64,000 nucleotides of DNA, taken from Spirometra erinaceieuropaei (Eukaryota; Platyhelminthes; Cestoda; Diphyllobothriidea; Diphyllobothriidae). Below, piece after piece: positions 11,756-22,297 of this stretch (the first letter of the stretch is position 1; each line of letters opens with the position of its first letter). The position numbers and the translations under genes were made by a program. The notes beneath the pieces were generated by a model. The model saw only the letters and a program-made list of their open reading frames with translations, was not told the DNA's origin and ran no database searches. The stretch is from contig CACRXP010000380.1 in assembly GCA_902702965.1 (NCBI GenBank), forward strand, positions 112,046 to 176,045. Direction: 5' to 3'.

Positions 11756-13330
11756 TGAGTACGCTCACTCTTGCAGCCTGGAATTTTTTCACCCTTTTAG
11801 ACAGTCCGTCGAGAAACCGACCGGAACGGAAGGATAGTGCTAGTGGCCCGAGAACTGGTGTGCTATAAGGAGGATTTTGCTGCACTCAACGAGACCCGCT
11901 TCTCCGAACAAGGTCAATTGGAGGAGGTGGGCGCCGGCTACACCTTCTTCTGGAGCGGTCGCTCCAGGGCAGAGCGGCGGGACGCGGATGTCGCTTTCGC
12001 CATCCGAAACGACATCGTGGGACGACTGCCCTGCGTGCCGCAGGGCATCAACGATTGCCTGATGAGTCCTCGCAAGCCTCTCTGGGGAGGCAAGTTTACC
12101 ACTATCATCAACGTTAACGGTCGACTGATGACCAGCCCTGACGACGCAAGCGGCAAATTCTAAGAGGACCTGCACGCCTCCCCCCTGAGGACTGTGTCGA
12201 AGGCGAACAAGTTGATTGTCCTTGGTGACCTCAACACCCGCGTCGAAACAGACCATGCTGCCTGCAGAGGAGTGCTAGGTTCCCATGGTCTCTGCGGCTC
12301 GAACGACAATTGTCTGCTTCTTCTCCGCACCTGCGCAGAACAACGCCTCATCCTGACGAACACCTTCTTCTGCCTACCGATGCTAAAGAAGTCCACCTGG
12401 ATGCATGCTCGGTCGCGTCAATGGCACCTGCTGGACTATGTCCTTATCCGAATGCGAGATCAGCGAGACGTGCTGGTGACAAAGGCGATTCCGGATGCCG
12501 ATGGGCGGACCGACAATCTCAGGTTAGCAAAAGTAAGAGATCCGGGTCGGTAATCTGAGGAGAATGAATTGCTCAGCCAGAAGAGTCCCCCGATCCGGTG
12601 AGCAATTCATTCTCCTCAGAGGACTGACAATCGCCTCGTCATCTCGAAGATGCGTATTCGCCTACAGCCTCGCAGGAGACCACAAGGTAAGCAACCCCCG
12701 GGTAAGCTGGATATTGCTTTGTTGTCTTCGCCTGCTCACCACCTCCATTTCAGCAACGAGCTGCCTAAACGGCTAGGAAACCTTACAGTCGCCGTCGCCG
12801 CCGCTGACGAGAACGCCTCCATGGAGAACCGATTACGTCAACAGCGGGACACAGTCCAGTCGACGGCGCTAGCCGTCCTCGGTCGCGCACGCCGCCAACA
12901 CCAGGAATGGTTTGACGACAACGACGCCGTCATCAGCAACCTGCTCGCCGAACAGAACCGCCTACACAGTCTACGCCGACCGTCCCACCGACGAAAACCG
13001 AGGTACTTTCTATCCCAGTCGTCGCCCCATTCAACAGCGACTGCGCGAGATTCAGGACGCTTGAACGACTCGCAAGGCCAAGGAGATCCAAGGGTTCGCG
13101 GACCGCAACGAGTGGAAGAACTTCTCCTCCACGATCAAAGCTGTCTACGGTTCGCCAACCATAGGCAGTGCTGCTCTCCTCATCGCCGACGGCAGTACCC
13201 TCCTCACTGAGAAGCCACAAATTCGACAGCGATGGGTAAAGCATTTCCAGGGCGTCCTCAACCGTTCCTCTAGCATCTCCGACGCCGCAACCGCCCATCT
13301 GCCGCAAGTGGAGATCAATGTGAACTTTCT
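11756..13330 (+). pseudogene. Non-LTR retrotransposon, endonuclease and linker region, copy 1
   Basis: This is the 5' half of an APE-type non-LTR retrotransposon ORF. The endonuclease reads AAWNF near the start, then LNETRFSEQGQLEE, VAFAIRNDIVGRLPC and [12 protein letters not shown], then [11 protein letters not shown] and HLLDYVLI. These carry the conserved Asn, Glu and GD(F/L)N positions of the fold that nicks target DNA. Several frameshifts are present, and a stop follows GKF at about 12161. A ~102-bp insertion at 12519-12620 interrupts the TDHRL motif, and the catalytic His codon is already AAT (Asn) on both sides of it. The linker ([28 protein letters not shown]) continues to about 13330, where homology stops before the RT fingers. 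A longer copy of the same family lies at 53350-50690 on the minus strand. The clade (RTE- or CR1-like) is uncertain. Confidence 0.85.
12519..12620 (+). mobile_element. ~102-bp mini-PLE insertion with inverted repeats and duplicated target
   Basis: The insertion starts TCAGGTTAGCAAAAGTAAG and carries the inverted pair CTGAGGAGAATGAATTGCTC (12555-12574) and its complement (12598-12617). Its first ~55 bases match the left end of the PLE at 58105, and its inverted pair matches that element's terminal repeats. It is flanked by GGACCGACAATC (12507-12518) and GGACTGACAATC (12621-12632), a 12-bp target-site duplication with one mismatch. It has no coding capacity: only the PLE terminal segments remain, around a ~16-base spacer. 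It sits inside the endonuclease frame of a non-LTR element. Confidence 0.85.
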
Positions 13331-14540
13331 CCTCCTACGCCTCCGCTGCCACATGCAGGCCGGTCCTGCCCGCTTTTTATCCTTTCATGAGCGACAGCAT
13401 TTTTTCCCTAATAGTACTAATCCAGTCATATTCATTTGTTTATTTTTTAGGAGTTTTATTCACCTCACGCTCATCATTCTTCGCAACAGACTACTGATTA
13501 AATAACTATGAATCAAGTATTGTACAGATCCCGTCTACCAGTTGTACTACCACTTCTCCATAGTTGTGGATGTGGTTTTACTTTCCGCTTGCTTGTTGCC
13601 CCACTCGAAGCCCGTCAATTTTTAGGGTTAAGCGAAGCGCACAAGTTCTTAAGTTTCATTAAGCGTTCCCAAAATCCTTAAAGAAATGCGCCGTGCTATT
13701 CTGGAGTCCCCTGTTTTTAAAATGAGGTCACCGATCAAGAATCTTTCTCCGCTGACGAATGCATATGGATTTAACTCTTGGGCCCCTGTCTTTTTTGTCA
13801 AGCACACCAGCCATTGTCTTAAGTTTGCTTTCTTTGCCAATAACTACAGAAAGGTAGTCTGCTATGCCGTAATCTGTGGGTTTGTATTAGTCTTTGTAGA
13901 TGCACATTTCTATGCCTTCCTCATACGTCAGTGGGTAACGTTCATTGACTGAAAACGTTGATGGGGTGTAGGAGAGTACGAGTACGAGAGAAAACAAACA
14001 ACAGAAAGTCATTATTTTTGATTTTAATTTTTAACTGTCGTGGCTGACGAGAGCGCCGCTTATATCCTCGCCACCGTGCGCCAACTCCCCCACCAAACCT
14101 CCCGCACACCCGCCGTGTTGAGGACGCAGCACTCATCCCACTTAGTTAGACGTTTCTGATCAAGCAAAATTTATCGTTACGGTCGAACTACTTTGCCATA
14201 CTGTTAATTTCTGTTTTTTTTAAAAAAACACAACGTTCTGCCTTTTCTTCTACTATATTCTCTGCACTAATTCATCTTATGAACGGCGATCTGGAGTTCC
14301 TCTTGTTCAGAAGTTCCCCTACGAGAAATCACAGGAAACCCGTCACAGATTATGGAGTACGATCTACTAGCAACGGTATGTGTTCCCTTAGGCAGACCGA
14401 GAATAAGGTGAGTTTCCTGAGTAAACAAACTGTTGGGTCTCGAATCCTATCCTAACCAATGATTTTGCAGGGGAAAACGCGCTTAGTTAGACTCCGCGTC
14501 GTTAATTTTGTAATCATGTAACGCCCCTGGACTTGTACAG
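13331..14540. other. No gene recognised
   Basis: AT-rich in part. Open frames such as 13686-13952 have no family match or splice context. Nothing else is supportable here. Confidence 0.35.
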
Positions 14541-14930
14541 AGTTGTTTGAATGAGGTGACACTTTTCCGCGCGAGGACCTAGGGTGGAGATGGCGTAGTC
14601 GCATGTCGGTGAAGATAACCGGTGTCCCTCACCCTCTCATCTGCCGATTCCTTTCCCCCTCGTCGTAACGTAACGTACCGTCCGAACCGCTCGCTTCCTC
14701 GCTACATCGGCACTCCCTCGGCCCTTCCCTGCAGTTGCCCCCAGCGCTGCGCTCCCCACCGGTTTACTAGCTGGCATGTGGCATCGTCTCTCCACCCAGA
14801 CAGGTCATTCTACCGTTGTAACCATCCTACCTGTATTATTAACGATTATTATACGTTTCTCGTGCAACCTCGTCATATTACACCTTATCTCTTATTCGAC
14901 ATGTCTTCTTCTTCTGTGTATGGATGTGTA
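14541..14930 (+). repeat. Interspersed repeat family C, copy 1
   Basis: It shares CCTAGGGTGG(A/C)GATGG, then a (T/C)CGG(T/C)GAAGA block and a GCAGTTGCC(C/T)CCAGCGCT block, in the same order, with 56940-57790. In that second copy the two halves are separated by a minisatellite-bearing insertion. The repeat lies just upstream of the ENSA start codon, so it may contribute to its promoter or 5' UTR; that is inference. Confidence 0.5.
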
Positions 14931-15037
14931 TCAAGGAATGCTAACAGATCCGTTCAGGTCTATCCCGGCCAAGATCTCTTTTCGGCGTTTCCTTACTCCG
15001 GTGTGTGCTACCCTTGACGTCCTCGGCCGCTACAATC

Positions 15038-16728
15038 ATGTCAGCGTCGGAAGTTAGGCCACAGATGGTTTGTTGACTTGCGCATAAAACTTATTTTTAG
15101 ACTACCGAAGAGGAGCAAGAGCTGAAGTTTAAGTCCAAGTATCCCGGCTTAGCGCAGAAGGGTGCTGGATCGTTATTACTACAGAAACGACTTAACCGCG
15201 GTGTAAGATTAATTTTAATCATTTGTAACAAGGTGTAGTTGTATTCGCGCTCTCTCGTATTGTTTCAGTTTTATTGATTTTTTTTGGGTGATGGTTACCG
15301 TGTGTCTTGGTGTCGCTAAATGTTATTCACAGCCATATGTGTGCGGTTATCTTCCCCCACCTTCATCTAATCGTGTCTTAAGTGGCGTTTGCGTCTACAG
15401 TGTTGATGGATAGGCAGTGAGTCCTGTTTTTCGGAAACCGACCCGGCGGATAGCCTATGTCTCGGTTTTCTGTGGTCTGACACAGTTTTCGCCCTTTGTT
15501 TCGTATCGTTTCAACGGTGGTATTGCATTATTCATAGGTTGATTTAAACGTCTGGGTGCCCAACGGCGGGGTTGCTCTGGGCGACAGAACGAAGTGTGCT
15601 TTAGCTTTGACAGCCCCTCTAATAGGCACGATTAGTCATCTTGGACGCGTCGTCACCGTTAATATGCAAATGCACGTACACTCTGAGCCAAGATAGACGA
15701 TTTAAACGTACAAGTTTGTTTTCGTCTTTTGACCAGTCATGCATCTTTCCATACCATTGTCTTCCTGTTGAATTGGCCTGCCTGTAATCCTTACTGCAGT
15801 GAAGTTAATTTCGAGAAGTTTTAATTCTCAAGTGCTGCTGGATGTCTTATCTGGACTGAATGTTGCTTCCCTGCTTTTAGTGCTCTTGTACTTCAACTCG
15901 TAAGCAGTTCCTTTCTCAGTTACCAGCAACAGCCCCGCCAAACTCTCCGATTTTAAAATCAAAAAACACCTTTGTACATTTTGCAGTCGAGGCATTGTCA
16001 CGAAAAGACCAAACGTATGTAGGCTTTCAACTTCTTATAAGCGAAGCCTGAGGAATTATCTAACATAGATCGGTCCTTCAAATGTCAGCGGAAGGCATGC
16101 GAGCTGTTGCTTCCGTGACTCGAATGACAAGCGAACCATAATTATTTGATCGCGACCTCCTTGAATGTTAAGTATCGCGTCGTTGTCTCCACATGTCAGC
16201 TTCTAACAGGAACATTAAAACTCATCGTCACTTTTTCGGAAACCTTCGAGCTAGTTGTCTTTTTCTTTCTTACCTAGAGCTTTATGCGTCTCTTAAGGAA
16301 GAGTCGCCTCACACCCAACTCTACAATCTTAATGCCCTTGTGTCTTGTTTATTTCCACCTATTACTTATTCTGCTTTTCAAATGCTATGCAGACCTTTAT
16401 TGGTTCATGGCTAAAGATGAGGAAAAATATTTTCTAGCACAAATTCTTTGACTCCGGTGATTACAACGTGGCTCGGGCGAAGATTTCACAGCAAAGGAGC
16501 ACTCCAGCTCAGGCTCGAACAGACGAAGAAATGTTACACGAGTCGACGGGTGAAGTCATTGCGACCCCGGAGAGCGTTCCAGCTGTAAGAAAGAAATCTA
16601 TGGTTGGGGAGGCTGCTGCAGAACTACTCGGTCCCTCACAGCCCCTCTTAGTGTCCCCTCGTGCTAGCCAAGTGCTTTCATCTGCTACAACTCGTATGGA
16701 TAAGAACTCCACCCTTTCTCACTCGTAA
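15038..16728 (+). CDS. ENSA: Endosulfine / ARPP19-like PP2A-B55 inhibitor (3 coding exons)
   Basis: The exons join in phase 0 to about 135 codons: 15038-15052 (MSASE), 15101-15202 and 16438-16728. Donors are GTTAGG at 15053 and GTAAGA at 15203. Acceptors are TTTTTAG at 15100 and TTTTCTAG at 16437. Exon 2 gives LKFKSKYPGLAQK and LLLQKRLNRG. Exon 3 opens with HKFFDSGDYNVARAK, containing FDSGDY, the Greatwall/MASTL phosphorylation site that turns the protein into a PP2A-B55 inhibitor at mitotic entry. TPES followed by VRKKSMV corresponds to the C-terminal PKA site of the family (RKPSLV in vertebrates). The protein runs about 25 residues past the usual C-terminus, in a serine-rich tail. Intron 1 is only 48 bp. 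Conservation and intact frames indicate a live gene. The short first exon rests on the donor and the family start. Confidence 0.93.
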
Positions 16729-17001
16729 CAGTAGTGCCATTGTCCTCTTTCTGTCCACGAGGCATCCCTCCCGAAATTCCTAGACGCAGACTACTTCCAC
16801 TTGTCCACATTTCCCCCCCTCGCCATCGCTACTTGTCAGGTGGACTTTCCTAAGTGCATTTATTTGTTGTCATCGACTTTCACGTTCGTTAACAGTTTTG
16901 TTCATCAGAAAAGAGGCTTGGACATCCTCTGACTTCCGATGCCTTTGGCATGACTTCGGTTCTGGTGTCATATTTTTCTTCACATTTGGACTTTTTACAA
17001 A

Positions 17002-17007
17002 AATAAA
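17002..17007 (+). terminator. AATAAA polyadenylation signal for ENSA
   Basis: AATAAA lies about 275 bases after the ENSA stop codon in T-rich sequence and is the first canonical signal downstream on that strand. No evidence of use can be read from sequence alone. Confidence 0.5.
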
Positions 17008-19958
17008 TTTTTCCCTCAATTTTTTGGGGAGTACTCCTTTTCTAATCGCCTTACTTCCCAGTCGAGTACTGATTCGACATCCCGTCCATCGTTCTTTTTT
17101 TTAGACAGAAGTGCACCCTTGAGTAGCCTACTCAACGGCAAGAGATTTAGATTCATAGCTTTTCGCCAAAACCGAGCTTTTAGTCCACACATATTGCCGT
17201 ATCCCGACTATAATGCGTCTCTTCTGGATAACGTGAGACGGTAGGTAAAGCTGCTTGACTTGAATTTGACTGGAGTCAAACAGCCCAAGTGAGACATGTC
17301 AGTTCGCAGAAGTAAGAGTATGACGACTCGCTGTTGTGTTTAATCGGTCTAAGTTACTGTTTTGCGCTCCTCTCATTGCAGCTTGTGTTTTCTAACCTTC
17401 GACATCGTTTTCCTCATACCTATCGTCATTTCATTCCTTCCTGCTGCATGAGGTCGCAGCTTTGGCCTAAAGGCTTCGACTATAGTAGGGAGGATTTATT
17501 CCTGTTATAAGTGCCTTGCTTTTTCCCAGCAAAAATTGATTTTGCTTCTACCCACCATCATAAGTGACATGCTTTGGCTAAAAAGTACGCACTGATCTTC
17601 GTGATAGTTATATCTAGTGTCCGTTATCCAAGCCTTCAGGATTTTTGAGGATGGGCTCTGTACTCCGGCACGATTGATACTGCGGTCGCACCCAATGTAA
17701 CTTTTGTTTGGCAGTGAGCTGCTCACCTAACAAAACTGCCCATTATTCGAAGCATTCATTACTGACACTGAAAGCAGAGCTCAAAGAAGGCTCGACTGGT
17801 CGAATAGCCCGGCCGCCGCAAACGACGAGGTCCGCTGCTGCCCTGAAGAGGAAGTGGTGGTGACTTCACATAAATAGGTTTGCAGTTGTGGGGGAGGGGG
17901 CGAGTTTCGCAGCACCTCCTGTGCTGTCCACACACTTACCGTGTTTCAATCCGAAGACGAAGTCAGGTCGACCGGAGATGGACGTGAGTGTAGCGACTGA
18001 AGGGGTTGAGAACGCGTCTACGCGTACTACTCGTGTGTCGATTTCGGCTTCACGCGAATCATTCTTAAGTGAAGGGTGCCATAAGGACCCCACTATTATA
18101 GAACCAATGCAGTGTTGTTGTCAGTCGTGAGTAAGCTGAATTACCCTGCTCGGTTGGGGACATCCCAAGCCACGACTTTTTTTTACGTCCTTGTAATTTC
18201 AGGGCGCGTTTGGTTCTAAGGTGGAGACTGAATGCTGGACCACCTTCCTCTCCCGCTAACCCGCGCGAGCAACAGGAAACATTGACCGTAGCGGTTCTCT
18301 CAGTAAGTTTCCGGAAAGTGGACTAGTGAGTTTAGCTCTTTGGCTTCATTCCCTAGTCGGGGATTTAGTCAATTTCCCGCTAATTGCTTTCGTGTATTTG
18401 TTCTTTTTATCCAAACACAATGCATATTAATTTGACGGCCCAACTACTCCCTTCTTTATTCTACAAATAAATAGCCTCTCAAACCGGTCATACCGACAGA
18501 TTAATGCGGCGTCTGGGACTGTTGTGGAATGGCGCATCGTTTTGAACTGTGTCTTAGTTATGCTGCGACACCTATTGACTCGCTTTGCACAACAGGGCGG
18601 ACATATCCCGTAACCTGGTTGGTTAACACAATCCCAAAATGTTTGATATTTCCGATCGCAACCGTCAGAACAACGGGCTCGTGGCCAAATAGTAGAGCGC
18701 TCGACTTTATGATCAAAGATTCCGAGTTCAAGTTTCAGGTGCTCCAAATCCGGAGCTGGGTATGGCTGGCCGATGACGACTAATAGGCCAGAAATGGCCG
18801 CTCCAGTCTCTGTATCTATCGGTATTCCCTTCAGGGTACTCTTTTTCGCACTAACGAATACAGGTTATCACATTCAAGTTCGGTTGGTACTTCTGAATGT
18901 GGGCCACCCCGCATATTCAAGACTCATTGTTTTTGCGAACCATGAAAGGTTGTCATGTCCATGTCTCGAAGGGCTGTGGAATGGGCCCTTAGCTATAGTG
19001 GTCACCGTTTGCACACCCACAAGTCCGAACGAGGCTTTCTTTCAGATCAAAAATACTACTAAACCCAGGTTTGAGAACTATTTAACATAACAAAATCCTA
19101 AGTCGACTTATGCACGATAGCATTCGGGCTTTGGATTGAACATCTTCCCGACTTATTAGTGATTTACGCTCTGGTCATGATGCTGCTTAATTAGGGTATA
19201 TTTCTTATTGATCCTCCATCCTTGCGTTTATGTATATACATGCGATTGAAGCTACAGACAGAGTCCTCGATTGCCCTGTCAAGACACAGCTTCACCGTAA
19301 GCATTCGAAGCGTGACCAGAGACATTTCGCAGGGTACAGTGCAATGATGCAACGCCGGAGGGGTGTGCATTAGAAACGGAATTTTCCAGTTGGTTGTGCG
19401 TAGTCGTGTTGTTGAGGCCAGTGTTTACCAGAAATGACTCCGTTCATTTGCATTACAAAAACAGTCCTGCCATCGACAATCACCATCTCGCGCAGGTGGG
19501 GTTTACGTGGTTGGTCTACCCGTTGTCAGAAGTGATCGTTTCGCTTGTATCGACAGGGCTGTTTCCGTTAGCCTGGGCACGTGCGTTCGCGCTTGACCTC
19601 GCACAGATGACCGCGCGGGGTTGGATCTTGTCTGCAAGCTGCAATAAGTCTTCAAATTTTCTACCTGCAGCGAATATGGGCTGTTCGGAGCGGGTTGCAT
19701 TTTGGTTGTCTGCAAGAGGGAAAAAAAGACCAAACTTGGTCGAATTTTTTGGGTATTACAAGTTCTGAAAACAATCTTCGCCGCCTGTCGTTGCACCTGC
19801 TTGGCGCGGTCGATATCGCTCTTTATTCGTGATGTCCAAGCCAGCATTTAACACGTTGTGTCTACTGAATATGCTAAAGGTCTACGTGAAGAGTTTTAGC
19901 GGACGAATACTGAAAGCACGTCTGATTCAGTACATGGTATTGCCTTCTAGCCCACCTT
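17008..19958. other. No gene recognised
   Basis: Open frames at 17866-18130, 18427-18783, 18773-19090 and 19394-19847 were examined on both strands. None has a recognised family motif, and they lack clear splice signals. The region may hold old repeats without a second copy in this window. Confidence 0.35.
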
Positions 19959-20217
19959 GGTCAGATGTGGTTATGTAGCCCCACCTGAGGTAAACAAAAC
20001 TCAGCCACCTGCAATACGGGACAGGTGGTAATAGGGGTGTTTACAGGTGGGACGGGGAAACGCACAGGTGACGAGGTCAAGTAGTTGTATGCGGAATAAA
20101 AGCTATTGGGAACGCGCGGTCGTGCTTTGAGTGGTTGAGAAATAGTTGTCCTAACCTCTAACCCCAATCCCTACAGTATTGTATCCATCAGCTGGGACTA
20201 CATAACTACCTCTTACC
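19959..20217. mobile_element. MITE with terminal inverted repeats, copy 2
   Basis: Homologous along its length to 1232-1488. The left terminus GGTCAGATGTGGTTATGTAG is identical, and the right terminus is diverged (read inward, GGTAAGAGGTAGTTATGTAG). It has no coding capacity. Possible flanking repeats (CCACCTT / CCACCGT) are too weak to call a target-site duplication. Confidence 0.75.
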
Positions 20218-20454
20218 CCACCGTTTTCATTACCCAGTTGGGATCAAGTTCACAGTTATTCAAAGACCGAGATCCGTGTGTGCCCCCGCACATTTTGACG
20301 GAATTCCAGTAATGCAGTTCATTTGCGTTGAAAGCCACCTTCGATCTGCGTTCGGGCACTATAGGTTACTAGGCACATGACTGACTAAACATTTTATCAA
20401 CGCTCTCCTGTTCTTGCTCTAAATCCTCAATTATTCTGATTATTACGCAGATTT

Positions 20455-20732
20455 AAGTGTCACCAGCGAAGCCTATCACATCACAGTCAAACTCCGTAGC
20501 ATATTCGTCTATTTGAATGAGAGAGCGCGGGTGGACCAGCTGAAAACCCAGTGGGAGATCGCTTTCTTCTGGTACCCATTCATGCACTGCACTGCCGACT
20601 GCAATAACTATGCGAAGTATCCATGTGACAACCAGTTCTTCACCCGTTTGAAGATGCTGTGGTATGAGATCACTCAGATTTACTGAGACGGAAGCAGAAA
20701 ATGTGTCTCCTTTAGGACGAGTCCACTGACTG
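20455..20732 (-). CDS. Possible terminal exon of an unrecognised gene
   Basis: On the minus strand GGTCTGCAG|TCAGTGG could be an acceptor, followed by about 90 open codons ending at a TAA near 20455. The predicted segment is low in repeats and has alternating hydrophobic stretches (VVTWILRIVIAVGSAV) compatible with beta strands or a membrane segment, and an acidic end. I recognise no family. No matching upstream exon was found in 20740-21140. It could be chance. Confidence 0.2.
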
Positions 20733-21139
20733 CAGACCAAGTAGTTTCGTTTCCGGTGACGCTAATCTTCGCACCGGTCTCAGCACCGCTGCACGCATGG
20801 TCGGCGAGTCTGACCTCGTCGTGACTGTGTTGGCGGCGGGAAGTGCGATCTGCAACTCATAGCTGGCAAGAGCATGTTTTACTATAGCCAAGCTTACCTG
20901 CTGACCTTTATGACTAGATGGAATCTGACTAGATCAACTGCGTTTTGACCATCTGTCGATCAGATCCGCTCAGTTCACGATCACCGCACTCTAAGAGCGA
21001 CCGGAAATTGAATCACTCACCGCTTAGATGGTGTCTTCATCCTTGCCCGTTTACTTATCATTGACACATACCCTATATCTCAGAAGTGTTCCCACATGAG
21101 TTACGCACTGGCACTAATTTTCTATTGCCGTCTGCTTTT

Positions 21140-21296
21140 CAATATTCATCGTTGCACTAGCTTGGCGTCTAACGGCTCCTTTTGGATAAAAATTAGATAG
21201 GTTGTCCTCGACGCTTCCAATGGGGCAACGGTGCCGGATCGAGGGCAGTAACACTGAGTTCCTGAGGTGTACGACGGAGAACATGCCCGAACCACC
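21140..21296 (-). pseudogene. 3' coding end of the non-LTR element split by a PLE
   Basis: Minus-strand translation from 21299 gives LRWFGHVLRRTPQELSVTAL and then DPAPLPHWKRRG. This is the C-terminal continuation of the RT ORF that breaks off at 22302 after QAIQERRL. The two parts are collinear once the intervening 1-kb PLE is removed. The frame ends shortly after this block. Confidence 0.8.
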
Positions 21297-21300
21297 TCAG

Positions 21301-22043
21301 TTGAGACGCACTGCGGTGAAATGGAAGACAAGGTTGCTGAATTACAATATCTTCGACGGGTAATGAGAGCCAATGGTTACCCGCGCAACTTTGTCAACCA
21401 GTGCATACGAAAAGGACACCAGAGACCAAATCCAACCGACCCCAAATTTTGGCGGGCTCTTCCGTACGTGAAGAACGTCTCGGTAACCGTCAGTCGTCTT
21501 CTCACTCCACTTGGAGTTGGGGTTGCACACAGGCCGGAAGCAACCATTAGGCGCCAAGTCATGAGGCCAAAAGACCCGCTGCCACGGCAGGAAACGTCTG
21601 GAGTCGTTTACCGGATTTGGTGTAGTTGCGGACAAAGCAAATATGTTTGAGAAACTGGCAGATTACTTCGTACGCGAATTGCCGAGCACGCAGCAGCAGT
21701 GAGGCGGGAGGACGCTAGCTCTCAGGTGGCGGCACATTCGACGGGACCCGGCCATATTTTCAAATTTCAAGGGGCCGAAATCCTCGCAAGGGGCGACAAC
21801 CTCGTGAGCCGCGAGCCGCTCGAGTCATGGTTCTCAGGCCCACAATCCATCAACAAGCACAAGGACCTCCCGGTACCATATTCCGTGCTGAGATTTTCCG
21901 TGGGCAGGGGAATCAGCCACGTGGGGAGGGCGCGGGCGAGCAATTATACCAGTGACAGTGAGCCAATTTGCCGAGCAATCGCCACACCAGCATCCAGCAC
22001 GGATGGCGAAATCACGGCCATTAACGACTCGGACTCGGACTGA
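21301..22043 (+). pseudogene. PLE C-terminal part with GIY-YIG endonuclease
   Basis: The frame opens in the RT-to-endonuclease linker (YLRRVMRANGYPRNFVNQCI, KFWRALPYVKNVS, VGVAHRPEATIRR). It continues into the GIY-YIG nuclease: GVVYRI supplies the GIY half, and SKYV-stop-ETGRLLRTRIAEH supplies the YIG half, the arginine and the HEH-like end. The glycine of YIG is replaced by a TGA stop at 21648-21650, a single-base change from GGA. After it the frame stays open through LESWFSGPQSINKHKDLP to an acidic tail ending at 22043. GIY-YIG nucleases of PLEs nick the target for reverse transcription. The stop and the missing RT make this copy dead. Confidence 0.9.
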
Positions 22044-22130
22044 CAAGCCACCACCGCATCGATTACGACCCCAACGGTGGTTGCGAGAGCTGTTAATTGC
22101 AGTGTGCAAACGGTCCCACGGCATCCACGT

Positions 22131-22142
22131 GCTATAAATACT
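22131..22142 (+). promoter_or_regulatory. TATA-like box in PLE tail
   Basis: CTATAAATACTGC lies about 50 bases before the hammerhead-like core. The same string precedes the core at 39548-39560 (plus) and, altered, near 39110 (minus). A shorter CCCTATAACTG occurs at 44643. PLE terminal segments are known to hold promoters; use here is inferred. Confidence 0.4.
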
Positions 22143-22178
22143 GCACTCCCGGTGCCACCATCACCTTTATCTGCAAAT

Positions 22179-22220
22179 GTCTCTGATGATAGATTCGAGT
22201 GAGAATCCGAAACGTCAGGC
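22179..22220 (+). ncRNA. Hammerhead-ribozyme-like motif in PLE tail
   Basis: The core reads GTCT-CTGATGA, then T, then stem II GATTC/GAATC with loop GAGTGA, then GAAACGTC and AGGC. GTCT and AGGC can pair as a short stem I, ACGU can close a minimal stem III, and GUC would be the cleavage site. This is the layout of minimal type-I hammerheads described in Penelope-like elements. One unpaired U after CUGAUGA departs from the canonical core and is present in all copies in this window. Activity is not shown. Confidence 0.65.
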
Positions 22221-22297
22221 CAATAAATTTCTTGTTTCATTGATCGCATTTTCGTCTTCTGAACTGCTATCTGGGACTCGCCTGTTCGCTTCTATCA

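Larger units (their letters stand above)
21301..22297 (+). mobile_element. 5'-truncated PLE inserted in a non-LTR element
   Basis: The insertion is exact. The non-LTR minus-strand codons for RRL end at its right edge and those for LRWFGH resume at its left edge. TCAG is present at both borders (21297-21300 and 22298-22301) and may be a short target duplication. The PLE keeps the end of the RT-GIY linker, the GIY-YIG endonuclease, a C-terminal extension and the non-coding 3' tail. The RT domain is absent. Confidence 0.85.

Noticed and set aside
19394..19847. Open frames on both strands, one with VQRQAAKIV resembling non-LTR C-termini
   Set aside because: The resemblance is nine residues long and the following sequence does not follow the family.
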